64,000 bases of DNA from Alphaproteobacteria bacterium LSUCC0719 (lineage in GTDB: Bacteria; Pseudomonadota; Alphaproteobacteria; Puniceispirillales; Puniceispirillaceae): positions 186,001-250,000 of the forward strand of contig JBFPJN010000002.1 in assembly GCA_040839025.1 (NCBI GenBank), given 5' to 3'. Of the stretch, positions 28,670-36,934 are shown one piece after another; the stretch's first letter is position 1, and every line of letters starts with the position of its first letter. The position numbers and the translations under genes are program-made. The notes under the pieces were generated by a model that saw nothing but the letters and a program-made list of their open reading frames with translations, was not told where the DNA came from and searched no databases.

Positions 28670-29857
28670 TCAATCCCATTTCACATGCAGGCCAAGCGGC
28701 CCGCGAAACGCCCAGCCACCAAAGGCCACCTGATGCGCCGGGTCAAGCCGCAACGCTGGCAGCCTGTCAAAAATCATCGGCAGGGCGACATGCGCCACAA
28801 GTGCGCGCGCGGCAAAGGCCCCGGCACAGAAATGCGGCCCGGCACCAAAGGCAATATGCTTGCGTGTATCACGGGTGATGTCGAAGCTGTCCGGCATGTC
28901 AAAATGCAGCGGGTCGCGGTTCGCCGCGCCAAACATGAAAAAGGCGCGGCCTCCGGGCTCGATATCGATTCCCCTGATCCAGGCCGGGGCGGCGATGCGA
29001 CGCGGCGACATGCCGATTGGCGCCATCCAGCGGACATATTCGTCAAACGCGCGATCCCAGCTGACAGTCCCCTGTCGGATCAGTGCCATTTGTTCCGGAT
29101 GGGTCAGCAGCGCCCAGATGGCCCCGGCAATGGCATCGCGAGGTTCATTCTGGCCACCGCTGATGACAAGCTTTACATTCGCCCTGATTTCATCTTCGGG
29201 CGCGCCGGCGCGGTGAAGCACGGCAATCACCGAGACACCGGCCAGTGAATCCGGATCGGGATCGTGGCGCGCAAGGCCGGACAGCGTTTCATCAATCGCC
29301 GCGTCGAGTGTCGCCACAGCCTGGCAGCAACGTGTTTCAATGGCCGCATCACCGGCATAGTTCGAGATGCCGTCAATCATTGCCTGTGAATGCGCGTCCA
29401 TCTCGCTTGCGGATATATTGGCAAGCCCGGTGATCAGCCGCAGCGCCTCGCCGGACAGTGGCATTGCATAATCACGGCATAACTCGGCCTCACCATGCGC
29501 CTCCAGATCATCAAGAAGCGTCGCCGCCGCGTCATGAAAGGCGCGCTGCCAGTGCCGTGCGACAGCACGCGGTGATACTGCGGGCTGCATCTGACGCCGC
29601 TGGCGCTGGTGTTGGTCACCATCGCACCGCATCATGTTCTGCCCCATCAGACGGGTCATCAACCCGCCGGGCTGCTCGGAACTGAACACATCAGTCCGTT
29701 TTTCCCAGTGATCAATGTCATCGCGGCGGGTCAGTACGATACCGTCAAGCTGCGGAACAAAGGCAACCGGTGCCTGTTCCCGCAGCCGCGCCAGTGTTGG
29801 ATACGGGTCGTGCCAGAAGGCCTGCATATCGATGTCAAAGCGCGGGGCGACTGTCAT
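28670..29857 (-). CDS. Cytochrome P450
   Basis: A 395-residue soluble bacterial P450. The heme loop is FGAGPHFCAGAFAAR (C344) and the K-helix ExxR is EYVR (273-276). The I-helix reads ISGGQNEPRDAIAG (about 232-245), so the usual acid-alcohol pair (AGxDT) is replaced by QNEP. Similar SGGxNEP I-helices occur in some characterised bacterial P450 families, so this is a variant and not necessarily a dead enzyme. No ferredoxin or reductase gene is adjacent. It is first of three co-directional genes with the PLP enzyme and the GMC oxidoreductase. Confidence 0.9.
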   Translation of the reverse strand: MTVAPRFDIDMQAFWHDPYPTLARLREQAPVAFVPQLDGIVLTRRDDIDHWEKRTDVFSSEQPGGLMTRLMGQNMMRCDGDQHQRQRRQMQPAVSPRAVARHWQRAFHDAAATLLDDLEAHGEAELCRDYAMPLSGEALRLITGLANISASEMDAHSQAMIDGISNYAGDAAIETRCCQAVATLDAAIDETLSGLARHDPDPDSLAGVSVIAVLHRAGAPEDEIRANVKLVISGGQNEPRDAIAGAIWALLTHPEQMALIRQGTVSWDRAFDEYVRWMAPIGMSPRRIAAPAWIRGIDIEPGGRAFFMFGAANRDPLHFDMPDSFDITRDTRKHIAFGAGPHFCAGAFAARALVAHVALPMIFDRLPALRLDPAHQVAFGGWAFRGPLGLHVKWD

Positions 29858-29914
29858 ATGCAGATCCTGTCGCCACCGACGCCGGGTGTAAAGGGTGCCT
29901 GTTGTGCGGCCAGC

Positions 29915-30355
29915 CTAGCTTTGCGTGGCAGGGCGTGCCGACGGGCCGTCTGACAGCATCCGTCCGACAAAAAGTCCGGCAAGCATCATCAGCACGAACA
30001 GCCCGACCTCGCCAGGTGCCACCAGGATGGAGGCAATGGCAGGCCCGGGACAAAGACCGGCAAGACCCCAGCCAACACCGAACAATGCCGCCCCGATCAA
30101 CAGCCGACTGTCAATGTCCGAACGTGTCGGAATGACGAATCCAGAACCAAAGACCGGTGCCGCGCGACGCATCACGATGCGGTGGCCGATGAAATTGGCG
30201 ATCACCCCGCCGCCCATGACAAAGGCAAGCGACGGGTCCCAGACCCCGAACAGATCAAGAAATCCGGCAACCTTGGCCGGGTTCAGCATGCCCGAAAGCG
30301 CAAGGCCGGCACCAAACAGCGCGCCGGTCAGGATCAATGAAATTGCACGTATCAT
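29915..30355 (-). CDS. YeeE/YedE-type (DUF6691) transporter subunit, second half
   Basis: A 146-residue membrane protein with about four helices. GALFGAGLALSGMLNPAKV and WGLAGLCPGPAIAS carry the conserved glycine and cysteine segments of the YeeE/YedE sulfur-transport fold. The family imports thiosulfate or related sulfur species. It starts after GGGGGAGGAAGATC at 30355; the longer frame overlapping the first half is not used. It is 14 bp downstream of its partner, so the two short proteins together likely make one transporter. Confidence 0.85.
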   Translation of the reverse strand: MIRAISLILTGALFGAGLALSGMLNPAKVAGFLDLFGVWDPSLAFVMGGGVIANFIGHRIVMRRAAPVFGSGFVIPTRSDIDSRLLIGAALFGVGWGLAGLCPGPAIASILVAPGEVGLFVLMMLAGLFVGRMLSDGPSARPATQS

Positions 30356-30369
30356 GATCTTCCTCCCCC

Positions 30370-30834
30370 TCAGACCACATGCCTGACGATATAGACAGTG
30401 ATGACCGCGGTAGCCATGAACATCCCGACAGCCGCCGCCGAGCGTACCGACAGCCGCGCCAGACCACAGATCCCGTGCCCCGAGGTGCAACCGGCCCCGA
30501 TGGCGGTCCCGAGCCCGACCAGAAACCCGGCGACCGGCAGGGTCAATCCGGACGCCACCGATGCCCGCTCCACCGGCGCACCGGTCAGCGCCATCAGCGC
30601 CAGCGGACCCGCCAGCACGCCGATCACGAACAACAGCCGCCAGGCAACGTCCGATTTGTCGCCCGAGGCCGATTTGTCGCCTGAGGCGAACATGCCGCCG
30701 AAAACGCCCCCCAGGATGCCGCTGATTCCCATCACGCGGCCATGTGTCAGCATCAGCAGCAAAGCCGCGAGGCCAATCATCACGCCTCCGACGAGCGACG
30801 CAATCGGTGTAAAACTGTCAAAATCAATTATCAT
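30370..30834 (-). CDS. YeeE/YedE family transporter subunit, first half
   Basis: A 154-residue membrane protein with about four helices. HGRVMGISGILGG and GLGTAIGAGCTSGHGICG are the conserved motifs, the latter with a cysteine that in YeeE-type channels contacts thiosulfate. It carries a duplicated ASGDKS in the cytoplasmic loop around residues 51-61, produced by an 18-bp tandem repeat. GGGGAGAG precedes the ATG. The pair is commonly found next to sulfur-metabolism or beta-lactamase-like hydrolase genes; here the upstream neighbour is pyrE. Confidence 0.85.
   Translation of the reverse strand: MIIDFDSFTPIASLVGGVMIGLAALLLMLTHGRVMGISGILGGVFGGMFASGDKSASGDKSDVAWRLLFVIGVLAGPLALMALTGAPVERASVASGLTLPVAGFLVGLGTAIGAGCTSGHGICGLARLSVRSAAAVGMFMATAVITVYIVRHVV
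30652..30687. repeat. 18-bp in-frame tandem duplication inside the YeeE-type gene
   Basis: CGATTTGTCGCCCGAGGC (30652-30669) is repeated at 30670-30687 with one mismatch. Because 18 is a multiple of three the gene stays open and gains six residues (the second ASGDKS) in a loop. Confidence 0.9.
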
Positions 30835-30891
30835 GAAACTCTCCCCGATCTTGATGTTCCATTTGGAGACTGAACGCCCTGTCAGGACGGA

Positions 30892-31578
30892 TTAGGCACC
30901 ACCCCTGGACTTCGACCAGCCACGCGGGTCATGAAGGAATGCCTCTACCTGAGACAGGGTCGCCTCGTCAAAACTGCCGGCCTCGCGGCTTGCCGCCAGA
31001 ACATCCCACCATGTCGACAGATAGTGAAGCTGGATTCCCTCGGCAGCCAGCTTTTCCGGCGTATCCTTGAAGATGTCGTAATAGAAGATGACGAATGTGT
31101 GGCCGACTTCGGCGCCAGCCTCGCGAATGGCGTTCACAAAGCTGAGTTTGCTACCGCCATCGGTTGTCAGATCCTCGACAAGAAGGACACGCTGACCATC
31201 CTGGATGTCGCCCTCGATCCGCGCGTCACGACCAAAGCCCTTTGGCTTCTTGCGGACATAATGCATCGGCAGGGCAGTCCGTTCGGCAAGCCAGGCGGCG
31301 AAGGGGATGCCGGCAGTCTCGCCGCCGGCAACAGCGTCAAGGCTTTCATAGCCGATGTCATTCATGATCACGGTCCGGCCGTAATCCATCATCTGCGCCC
31401 GCATTCGTGGAAAGGCGATGATCTTGCGGCAGTCGATATAGACCGGGCTTTTCATGCCTGATGTCAGGGTAAAGGGATCATCGGCGCGGAACAGAACCGC
31501 CTTGATCTCAAGCAGCATTCGCGCCACCGAACGGGCAATCGCGGCCTTGTCGTATGTATGTTGTGAATCAAGGGTCAC
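30892..31578 (-). CDS. pyrE: Orotate phosphoribosyltransferase
   Basis: 228 residues. The PRPP-binding motif is [14 protein letters not shown] near residue 130, and the N-terminal part has [20 protein letters not shown]. The enzyme makes orotidine 5'-phosphate in pyrimidine synthesis. The start is a GTG at 31578 with GGAGGCG upstream; the nearby ATG two bases further upstream runs straight into TGA. There is no adjacent pyrimidine gene. Confidence 0.93.
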   Translation of the reverse strand: MTLDSQHTYDKAAIARSVARMLLEIKAVLFRADDPFTLTSGMKSPVYIDCRKIIAFPRMRAQMMDYGRTVIMNDIGYESLDAVAGGETAGIPFAAWLAERTALPMHYVRKKPKGFGRDARIEGDIQDGQRVLLVEDLTTDGGSKLSFVNAIREAGAEVGHTFVIFYYDIFKDTPEKLAAEGIQLHYLSTWWDVLAASREAGSFDEATLSQVEAFLHDPRGWSKSRGGA

Positions 31579-31657
31579 ATCACGCCTCCATTTGCGAGCG
31601 GATATTAGACAAGGGCCACCGGCTTGTCATCCACGACGTCACGCGTCGCAAACGGCG

Positions 31658-32326
31658 TCACTCGGAGTCGGCAAACATCCAGCCAATGACAACCGGAGCG
31701 ATAATGGCCGCCGCCAGCTGGGCCAGAATGAAGCCCGGCGCGTGGGCTGGAAAAATCCCGGAAAAGCTGTCGGTGAAGGACCGTGCAATGGTTACCGCCG
31801 GGTTGGCGAAACTGGTTGATGCGGTGAACCAGTAGGCCGCCGTGATGTAAAGACCAACAAGCGCCGGAATGGCGTCGGGCCGCCAGCGCAGACCACCGAA
31901 AATCACCGTCAGCAGGCCGAGAGTGGCGATAAATTCCGACAGCCATTGCGCGCCGCCGGTTCGCATATTCTGCGACAGCTGAAGCACCGGCATCTCGAAC
32001 ATCAGATGCGCCAGCATGGCGCCGCACAGACCCCCGGCAATCTGCATCACGACATACATCAGGGCGCGGGTGCCCGTGATCTGGCGACGGATCGCAAAGG
32101 CAAGGGTCACGGCAGGATTGAAATGTGCCCCGGAAACAGGACCGAAGATGGTGATCAGAACATACAGAATGGAACCTGTCGGAATGGTGTTGCCAAGAAG
32201 CGCCACCGCCAGATTGCCGTCAGCCAACCTCTCGGCCATGATCCCGGAACCAATCACCGTGGCCAGCAACAGCATCGTACCTATACCCTCGGCGACAAGC
32301 TGGCGCGATATCGAGGGGGCATTCAT
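31658..32326 (-). CDS. Aquaporin-family (MIP) channel, probable AqpS-like arsenite channel
   Basis: A 222-residue six-helix channel. The two pore motifs are HFNPAVT (about residue 68) and FANPAVTIARSFTDSF (about residue 174). It overlaps the arsC arsenate reductase gene by ATGA. In rhizobia an aquaglyceroporin (AqpS) replaces the ArsB pump and lets arsenite out after ArsC reduction; the same pairing here supports that role. General glycerol or water transport cannot be excluded. Confidence 0.85.
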   Translation of the reverse strand: MNAPSISRQLVAEGIGTMLLLATVIGSGIMAERLADGNLAVALLGNTIPTGSILYVLITIFGPVSGAHFNPAVTLAFAIRRQITGTRALMYVVMQIAGGLCGAMLAHLMFEMPVLQLSQNMRTGGAQWLSEFIATLGLLTVIFGGLRWRPDAIPALVGLYITAAYWFTASTSFANPAVTIARSFTDSFSGIFPAHAPGFILAQLAAAIIAPVVIGWMFADSE

Positions 32327-32811
32327 GGCATCTCTCCGATCCGGCGGATTGCCGGCATCAATTCGGCAACAGGCGCATCACCAAGCGCCAACAGCGCATC
32401 AATGCGCGCCTCCATCTGGTCAAAGGTTGCCGCGAAGGCGGCCTGGATATCCGCCTTGCCCCCGGTGACGGCAGCCGGATCCTCGACACCCCAATGCGCG
32501 GTGTGGGGATGCCCCGGCCAGACCGGACAGACCTCGCCGGCGGCACCGGCGCAGACAGTGATGATCAAATCCATCGGCACTGCCCCGACACCGGCGAATT
32601 CATCCCAGCTTTTCGAACGCGCGAATTCATGTTCAAGACCCCGCGCCCGCAGCGTGGCCAGCGCCGCCGGGTTGGGAGCGCCAGTGGGCTGTGAACCTGC
32701 CGAAAAGGCGGCGTATCGACCGACCCCGTCCCGGCGGAGAATGGCCTCGGCGAGAATGGAACGAGCCGAGTTGCCAGTACACAAAAAAAGAACATTGCGG
32801 GGACTTGTCAT
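32323..32811 (-). CDS. arsC: Arsenate reductase, low-molecular-weight phosphatase type
   Basis: 162 residues. The N-terminal P-loop LFLCTGNSARS (C11, Arg at the end of CX5R) is that of thioredoxin-coupled ArsC and low-molecular-weight tyrosine phosphatases. Downstream cysteines (around residue 96, VCAGAAGEVCPVWPG) suit the redox relay. It reduces arsenate to arsenite. It is the first gene of a two-gene unit with the aquaporin. No ArsR-type regulator is seen on either side. It is divergent from a DUF2256 gene (48-bp gap). Confidence 0.92.
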   Translation of the reverse strand: MTSPRNVLFLCTGNSARSILAEAILRRDGVGRYAAFSAGSQPTGAPNPAALATLRARGLEHEFARSKSWDEFAGVGAVPMDLIITVCAGAAGEVCPVWPGHPHTAHWGVEDPAAVTGGKADIQAAFAATFDQMEARIDALLALGDAPVAELMPAIRRIGEMP

Positions 32812-32859
32812 CGGGGCGACCTGTAAACATGTGTGAGACGCACAGGATATGACGGTATC

Positions 32860-33012
32860 ATGACAAAACGGTTACAGAAACGCGACCTTCCCACCAAGCT
32901 GTGTGCCACCTGCGGCAGGCCTTTTACCTGGCGCAAGAAGTGGGAACGCGACTGGGAAAATGTGCGCTATTGTTCGAAACGCTGTGCCGGGCAGCGTGGC
33001 CGCGCCTCATGA
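32860..33012 (+). CDS. DUF2256 small cysteine-rich protein
   Basis: A 50-residue basic protein starting at the ATG at 32860. [19 protein letters not shown] followed by YCSKRC is the DUF2256 signature: four cysteines in two pairs (CxxC and CxxxC) that look zinc-binding. The function of the family is unknown. Its last six bases overlap the end of the convergent 137-residue gene. Confidence 0.85.
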   Translation: MTKRLQKRDLPTKLCATCGRPFTWRKKWERDWENVRYCSKRCAGQRGRAS

Positions 33013-33420
33013 CGGGCCACCGGCGACAGCCTGTTCGATGCCGGCCTTTTCGATGATCTCGGCGACAAGCCCGTTCTGAAGCTGGTCGCCAACACCGATA
33101 TCATCGATATAGATGCCGAAATCATCACCGCCAAACCTGTCGGCGGGCACCCAGGCGAACACAGATTCATGGTCGGCCGGACAATCCTCGGTGGCGGCGT
33201 CCTGCAATGCCTCGGCGCTGTCGAAATTCCATGTCACGGCGACGGCAACCATGAATTTGCGGCCACTGACGCCGGCCACCTCCATCTCGACCTGCATGGT
33301 GATGACATTGTCACGGCTGTGCGTGGCGGTCATATAGGCAGCCAGACTGCCGCCATAGTCTGACATGATCACCGCAAGCGGCACGAAATGTGCCCCGGAT
33401 GGGGAATCGGACGGGGTCAT
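33007..33420 (-). CDS. Hypothetical protein, 137 residues
   Basis: Not recognised. The predicted protein is acidic, with no signal peptide or membrane helix. It contains a beta-rich stretch [19 protein letters not shown] followed by VAVAVTWNF and an acidic C-terminal part with [22 protein letters not shown] sits upstream of the ATG at a good distance. It lies 79 bp downstream of phoB on the same strand and might be co-transcribed with it, but no clear Pho box was found between them. Confidence 0.65.
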   Translation of the reverse strand: MTPSDSPSGAHFVPLAVIMSDYGGSLAAYMTATHSRDNVITMQVEMEVAGVSGRKFMVAVAVTWNFDSAEALQDAATEDCPADHESVFAWVPADRFGGDDFGIYIDDIGVGDQLQNGLVAEIIEKAGIEQAVAGGPS

Positions 33421-33499
33421 GGCGATCTCCGGTCAGGATGTTGGAAGGTGGCATGCTGCCATGTTCACAAACGGTAATCCAGCGGTTACAGACAGGCTG

Positions 33500-34213
33500 T
33501 TACAGCGCGTCGGTCGGGGCGCGGAGTGCATAGCCACTGCCGCGCACGGAATGGATCAGATTGCCGCCGCCGGCATCGTCACCCGCGGGATTGTTGATGG
33601 CCTTGCGAAGCCGTGAGATATGGACGTCCACCGTCCGTTCCTCGACATAGACGCCATGCCCCCAGACCAGGTCCAGAAGCTGGGTCCGGCTGAATACACG
33701 TCCCGGTCGTTCCATCAGGATTGCCAGGAGCCGGCTTTCCTTCGGCCCAAGTGACACCGGATGCCCGGCACGGGTGATCTCCATTGTCGACTGGTTGAAC
33801 CGCAGATCGTGAAATTCCAGAATCTCGTCAACAAGCGCCGGATGCGCCCGGCGAAGCAATGCCCGAACACGGCTGATCATCTCGCGCGGGGAAAACGGCT
33901 TCGAGATATAGTCATCGGCACCGATATCCAGGCCCAGTGTGCGATCGCCCTCTTCGCCACGGGCACTCAGAATGATAATCGGGAGATGTTTTGTATCGCT
34001 GCGGGAGCGCAGCGTGCGGCAGACATCAATCCCCGACATCCGCGGCATCATCCAGTCGATGATCACAAGATCGGGACGATGTTCCTCGATCATGTCCAGC
34101 GCCTGCTGGCCATCCTCGGCACGAATGACCTCGTAATCCGCCTGCACCAGATTGAAGGTCAGCAACTCAAGCTGATTGGGCTCATCATCAGCGACAAGAA
34201 TACGGATGGACAT
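33500..34213 (-). CDS. phoB: Phosphate regulon response regulator PhoB
   Basis: A 237-residue OmpR-type regulator. The receiver domain (1-120) has the acidic pair VADDEP and the phospho-acceptor D53 in IIDWMMPRMSG. The C-terminal winged helix has RVFSRTQLLDLVWGHGVYVEERTVDVHISRLRK, which matches PhoB closely. It activates Pho-box promoters such as pstS. It follows phoR with a 71-bp gap; GGAAAGG precedes its ATG. Confidence 0.95.
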   Translation of the reverse strand: MSIRILVADDEPNQLELLTFNLVQADYEVIRAEDGQQALDMIEEHRPDLVIIDWMMPRMSGIDVCRTLRSRSDTKHLPIIILSARGEEGDRTLGLDIGADDYISKPFSPREMISRVRALLRRAHPALVDEILEFHDLRFNQSTMEITRAGHPVSLGPKESRLLAILMERPGRVFSRTQLLDLVWGHGVYVEERTVDVHISRLRKAINNPAGDDAGGGNLIHSVRGSGYALRAPTDAL

Positions 34214-34284
34214 CTATTGCCTTGCCTTTCCACACACCGCATCAGGCAAGGTGTGACATGACAATATTGCAATTTTATGACTCT

Positions 34285-35397
34285 TCATGACTGCGCCATT
34301 ACCGGCAGGGTCACGGCAAACCGGGTTACACCGGCATCGGTACTGCTGACATGCATGGTGCCGCGATGTCGATTGACGATATGTTTGACGATGGCAAGAC
34401 CAAGGCCCGTACCGCCGATCTTGCGCGAGCGTGCCTTGTCAACACGGTAGAATCTTTCGGTCAGCCGGTTGATATGTTTGTCCGCGATCGATTCGCCATG
34501 ATTGGTGACCGAAATAACGACCTGCCCCGGATTGGCAAGTTCAAGATCGACCACGATCTCGGTATCGTCAAAACCGTATTTGATGGCGTTTTCGATCAGG
34601 TTGTGAAAGATCTCGTTGATCTCGTCGGCGAAACCGAACATGACCAGCCGCGACGCGGATACCGGCCGCCTGTCATCCAGCCGGATCCGCATGCCCTTTC
34701 GGGTGGCCTGTGTCTCGAGACTTGCGATCACCGCTTTCACAACTTCAAGAAGCGGCACTGTCTCGTCGGGAATGATATGTTCATCAACCTCGACCCGCGA
34801 CAGCGACAGCAGATCGTCGATCAGACGCGACATACGACCTGCCTCTTCGGCCATGATGCGCAGGAACCGCTGCTGTGTCGGCCAGTCCCGAACATCATTG
34901 AGAAGGATCGTCTCGATAAAACCGGCAAGGCTTGTCAGCGGTGAGCGAAGCTCGTGGCTGACATTGGCCACAAAATCGCGCCGCACCTTTTCAAGGTTGC
35001 GCTGCAATGTCATGTCGAGAAGCATGACGATAATCCGGCCGTCATCCAGCCGGCGAACCCGCACATCGAATTCCATCGCGACACTGGTCTTGGCGGTGAA
35101 GATGAACATCCGTTCGGCCTCGCGGCCAGCGATGATATCAAGGACATCCGGCGCCGGGATGACGTCGGCCAGTTCCCGGCCAACAAGCCCCTCACCCAGA
35201 AACCGCACCGCCGCGTTGTTGGCCAATCTCACCGTGCCGTCACCGTCAACGACAAGCAGACCGTCGTCGAGCATGGCGCCAATCTCGGTCAGCGCGCCCT
35301 GCATGTCCGCAGAACGGCTGTTTGCCGCATGGGCATCCGCTGTCACATCCGGCCGGGAAAGATGGTCGTCTGAAGGTGTCATCTTAGGGGCTGTCAT
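34285..35397 (-). CDS. phoR: Phosphate regulon sensor kinase PhoR, no membrane segments
   Basis: 370 residues. A PAS domain (about 32-125) is followed by HisKA with the phosphorylated His in FVANVSHELRSPLTS (H148) and by HATPase_c (NLIENAIKYG, then GTGLGLAIVKHIVNRHRG). The sequence around H148 is the PhoR type. The usual N-terminal transmembrane helices are absent. The coding frame before the PAS domain is short and hydrophilic, and the ppx gene ends there. It overlaps ppx by 14 bp if the ATG at 35397 is used; another ATG lies at 35382. Signalling would have to come through PstSCAB-PhoU at the membrane. Confidence 0.9.
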   Translation of the reverse strand: MTAPKMTPSDDHLSRPDVTADAHAANSRSADMQGALTEIGAMLDDGLLVVDGDGTVRLANNAAVRFLGEGLVGRELADVIPAPDVLDIIAGREAERMFIFTAKTSVAMEFDVRVRRLDDGRIIVMLLDMTLQRNLEKVRRDFVANVSHELRSPLTSLAGFIETILLNDVRDWPTQQRFLRIMAEEAGRMSRLIDDLLSLSRVEVDEHIIPDETVPLLEVVKAVIASLETQATRKGMRIRLDDRRPVSASRLVMFGFADEINEIFHNLIENAIKYGFDDTEIVVDLELANPGQVVISVTNHGESIADKHINRLTERFYRVDKARSRKIGGTGLGLAIVKHIVNRHRGTMHVSSTDAGVTRFAVTLPVMAQS

Positions 35398-36904
35398 AAT
35401 TGATGTCAGCCTCGAGATTCGCACTTTGCGCCACCTGCTGGAAGCGGCGCATTGCATGGCTGTCGACAAGGGCGGCGCACCCGGCACCAACGTGAAGCGT
35501 CAATGTTGTCCCATCATTGCTGAGGCGGATCTGGTCGAGATTCTGCGCCGTGCCACCGGAAAAGGTCAGCGCGAAACGCAACCCAAGGCCAATCACCGTT
35601 GCTTCGGCGCGGCGGCGACGGCTGAGCAGGACCGACAGTTCGGTCGGCCGCGACTTGTTGGTCTTGCGTCCGACATAACGGTGATAGATTGCGGTGGCGA
35701 GCCAGACCCGCTCCTTGTGGGTAACACAGTTCACCGGCAGGCCGAGAACACGCCGCGCGCCAAGATCACCGCGCACATCCTCATGCTCGTTCCAGCACAT
35801 GTCGGACAGGAAACACGCTGCCTCCAGCAGCCTGTCAAACCGTTTCCGGTCAATGTCCACCTCGTCGGCGGTCTGATCGTCGCGCGGTCTGAACAAGGGC
35901 CGCAGCAACGCGACCAACGCACCGGGAACGCCGGGGAAGCGATGCGAGGCCCGTGAAATTTCCTGACAGACGACAAGCAGGAAATCCGCCCTGTCGAGGG
36001 CCCCAAGCTCGAGATCGGCAATCAGCCCGTCACGGATACTGGTGCCGCTGACAACAAGCCTTTCAGCACGGCTCTGGCGAAGCAACGCACGCATGATCAG
36101 CGCCGCTGTCGGCATTGTTTTCTGACGGCCAAGCGGCACACCGGACAGATCGGGGTCAGTTCGGCAGAACGCCGACAGCATGTTGCCAGCGTCATCGGCT
36201 GGAATGCGCAATCCATGAAGAACCGGCAGCGGGTAACCTGTCTGCTCGATATAGGCAAGGCCGAGCGCGCGGAACGACCCGCCGACACCAAAAATTCGTG
36301 TCTCCGGCCTGGCAGCAAGCCAGGGCACTTCCGCAATGGCATGGTCGATCTCGGCGGCTTCCACAGTTGACAGGTGACCGAAATTGAAACTTGTCGATTG
36401 CTGGGCCTGACCGTTTTCAAGCGCGACAACCTCGAGACTGCCACCACCAAGGTCAGCCACCAGACCTGTTGCCTCGGGAATGTTCAATGTCAGGCCACGC
36501 GCCACGAAATGTGCCTCTTCACGCTGGCTCAGAACGCCGATTGGCTGGCCGAGAATGACCTCAGCCGGAGCGATGAATTCAGCCGCATTATGGGCTCGCC
36601 TTACCGCCGCCGTGGCAACGGCATGAATGGCGGCAACACCCATAGATTTCATGAGCCTTGCGAAACGCGACAATGCCGCCAGCGACACCGTGATCCGCTC
36701 GGTCTGCAACATCCCGTCTTCACCAAGGCCCTCGCCAAGACGGCAGTTCGACCGTTCATTGAACAGGGGAAACGGATATCGGCCGCCACTGGCATAGATA
36801 ACAAGACGGATCGAGTTCGAGCCGATGTCGATGACCGCGATAGGCGCCACCCGCCCCTCGCGGCGTGGATCGGCAAGCACCATGTTGTTCAGCTGTCCTG
36901 CCAC
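35384..36904 (-). CDS. ppx: Exopolyphosphatase (Ppx/GppA family)
   Basis: 506 residues. The actin-like ATPase fold shows VIDIGSNSIRLVIY at the start and GLVADLGGGSLEVV near residue 165, with an HD-like C-terminal region (about 320-500). It degrades polyphosphate or pppGpp. It starts with GTG preceded by GAGGGAAC. It is upstream of phoR-phoB in one unit, a sensible grouping because polyphosphate is the phosphate store. Confidence 0.9.
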   Translation of the reverse strand: MAGQLNNMVLADPRREGRVAPIAVIDIGSNSIRLVIYASGGRYPFPLFNERSNCRLGEGLGEDGMLQTERITVSLAALSRFARLMKSMGVAAIHAVATAAVRRAHNAAEFIAPAEVILGQPIGVLSQREEAHFVARGLTLNIPEATGLVADLGGGSLEVVALENGQAQQSTSFNFGHLSTVEAAEIDHAIAEVPWLAARPETRIFGVGGSFRALGLAYIEQTGYPLPVLHGLRIPADDAGNMLSAFCRTDPDLSGVPLGRQKTMPTAALIMRALLRQSRAERLVVSGTSIRDGLIADLELGALDRADFLLVVCQEISRASHRFPGVPGALVALLRPLFRPRDDQTADEVDIDRKRFDRLLEAACFLSDMCWNEHEDVRGDLGARRVLGLPVNCVTHKERVWLATAIYHRYVGRKTNKSRPTELSVLLSRRRRAEATVIGLGLRFALTFSGGTAQNLDQIRLSNDGTTLTLHVGAGCAALVDSHAMRRFQQVAQSANLEADINYDSP

Positions 36905-36934
36905 CGTCTGTTCCCTCGCAATCGCGTGAGCGCG

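Noticed and set aside
33484-33504. Two GTTACAG repeats at the phoB stop as a Pho box for the next gene
   Set aside because: The repeats are 14 bp apart, not 11, and one overlaps the phoB stop codon, so coincidence is likely.
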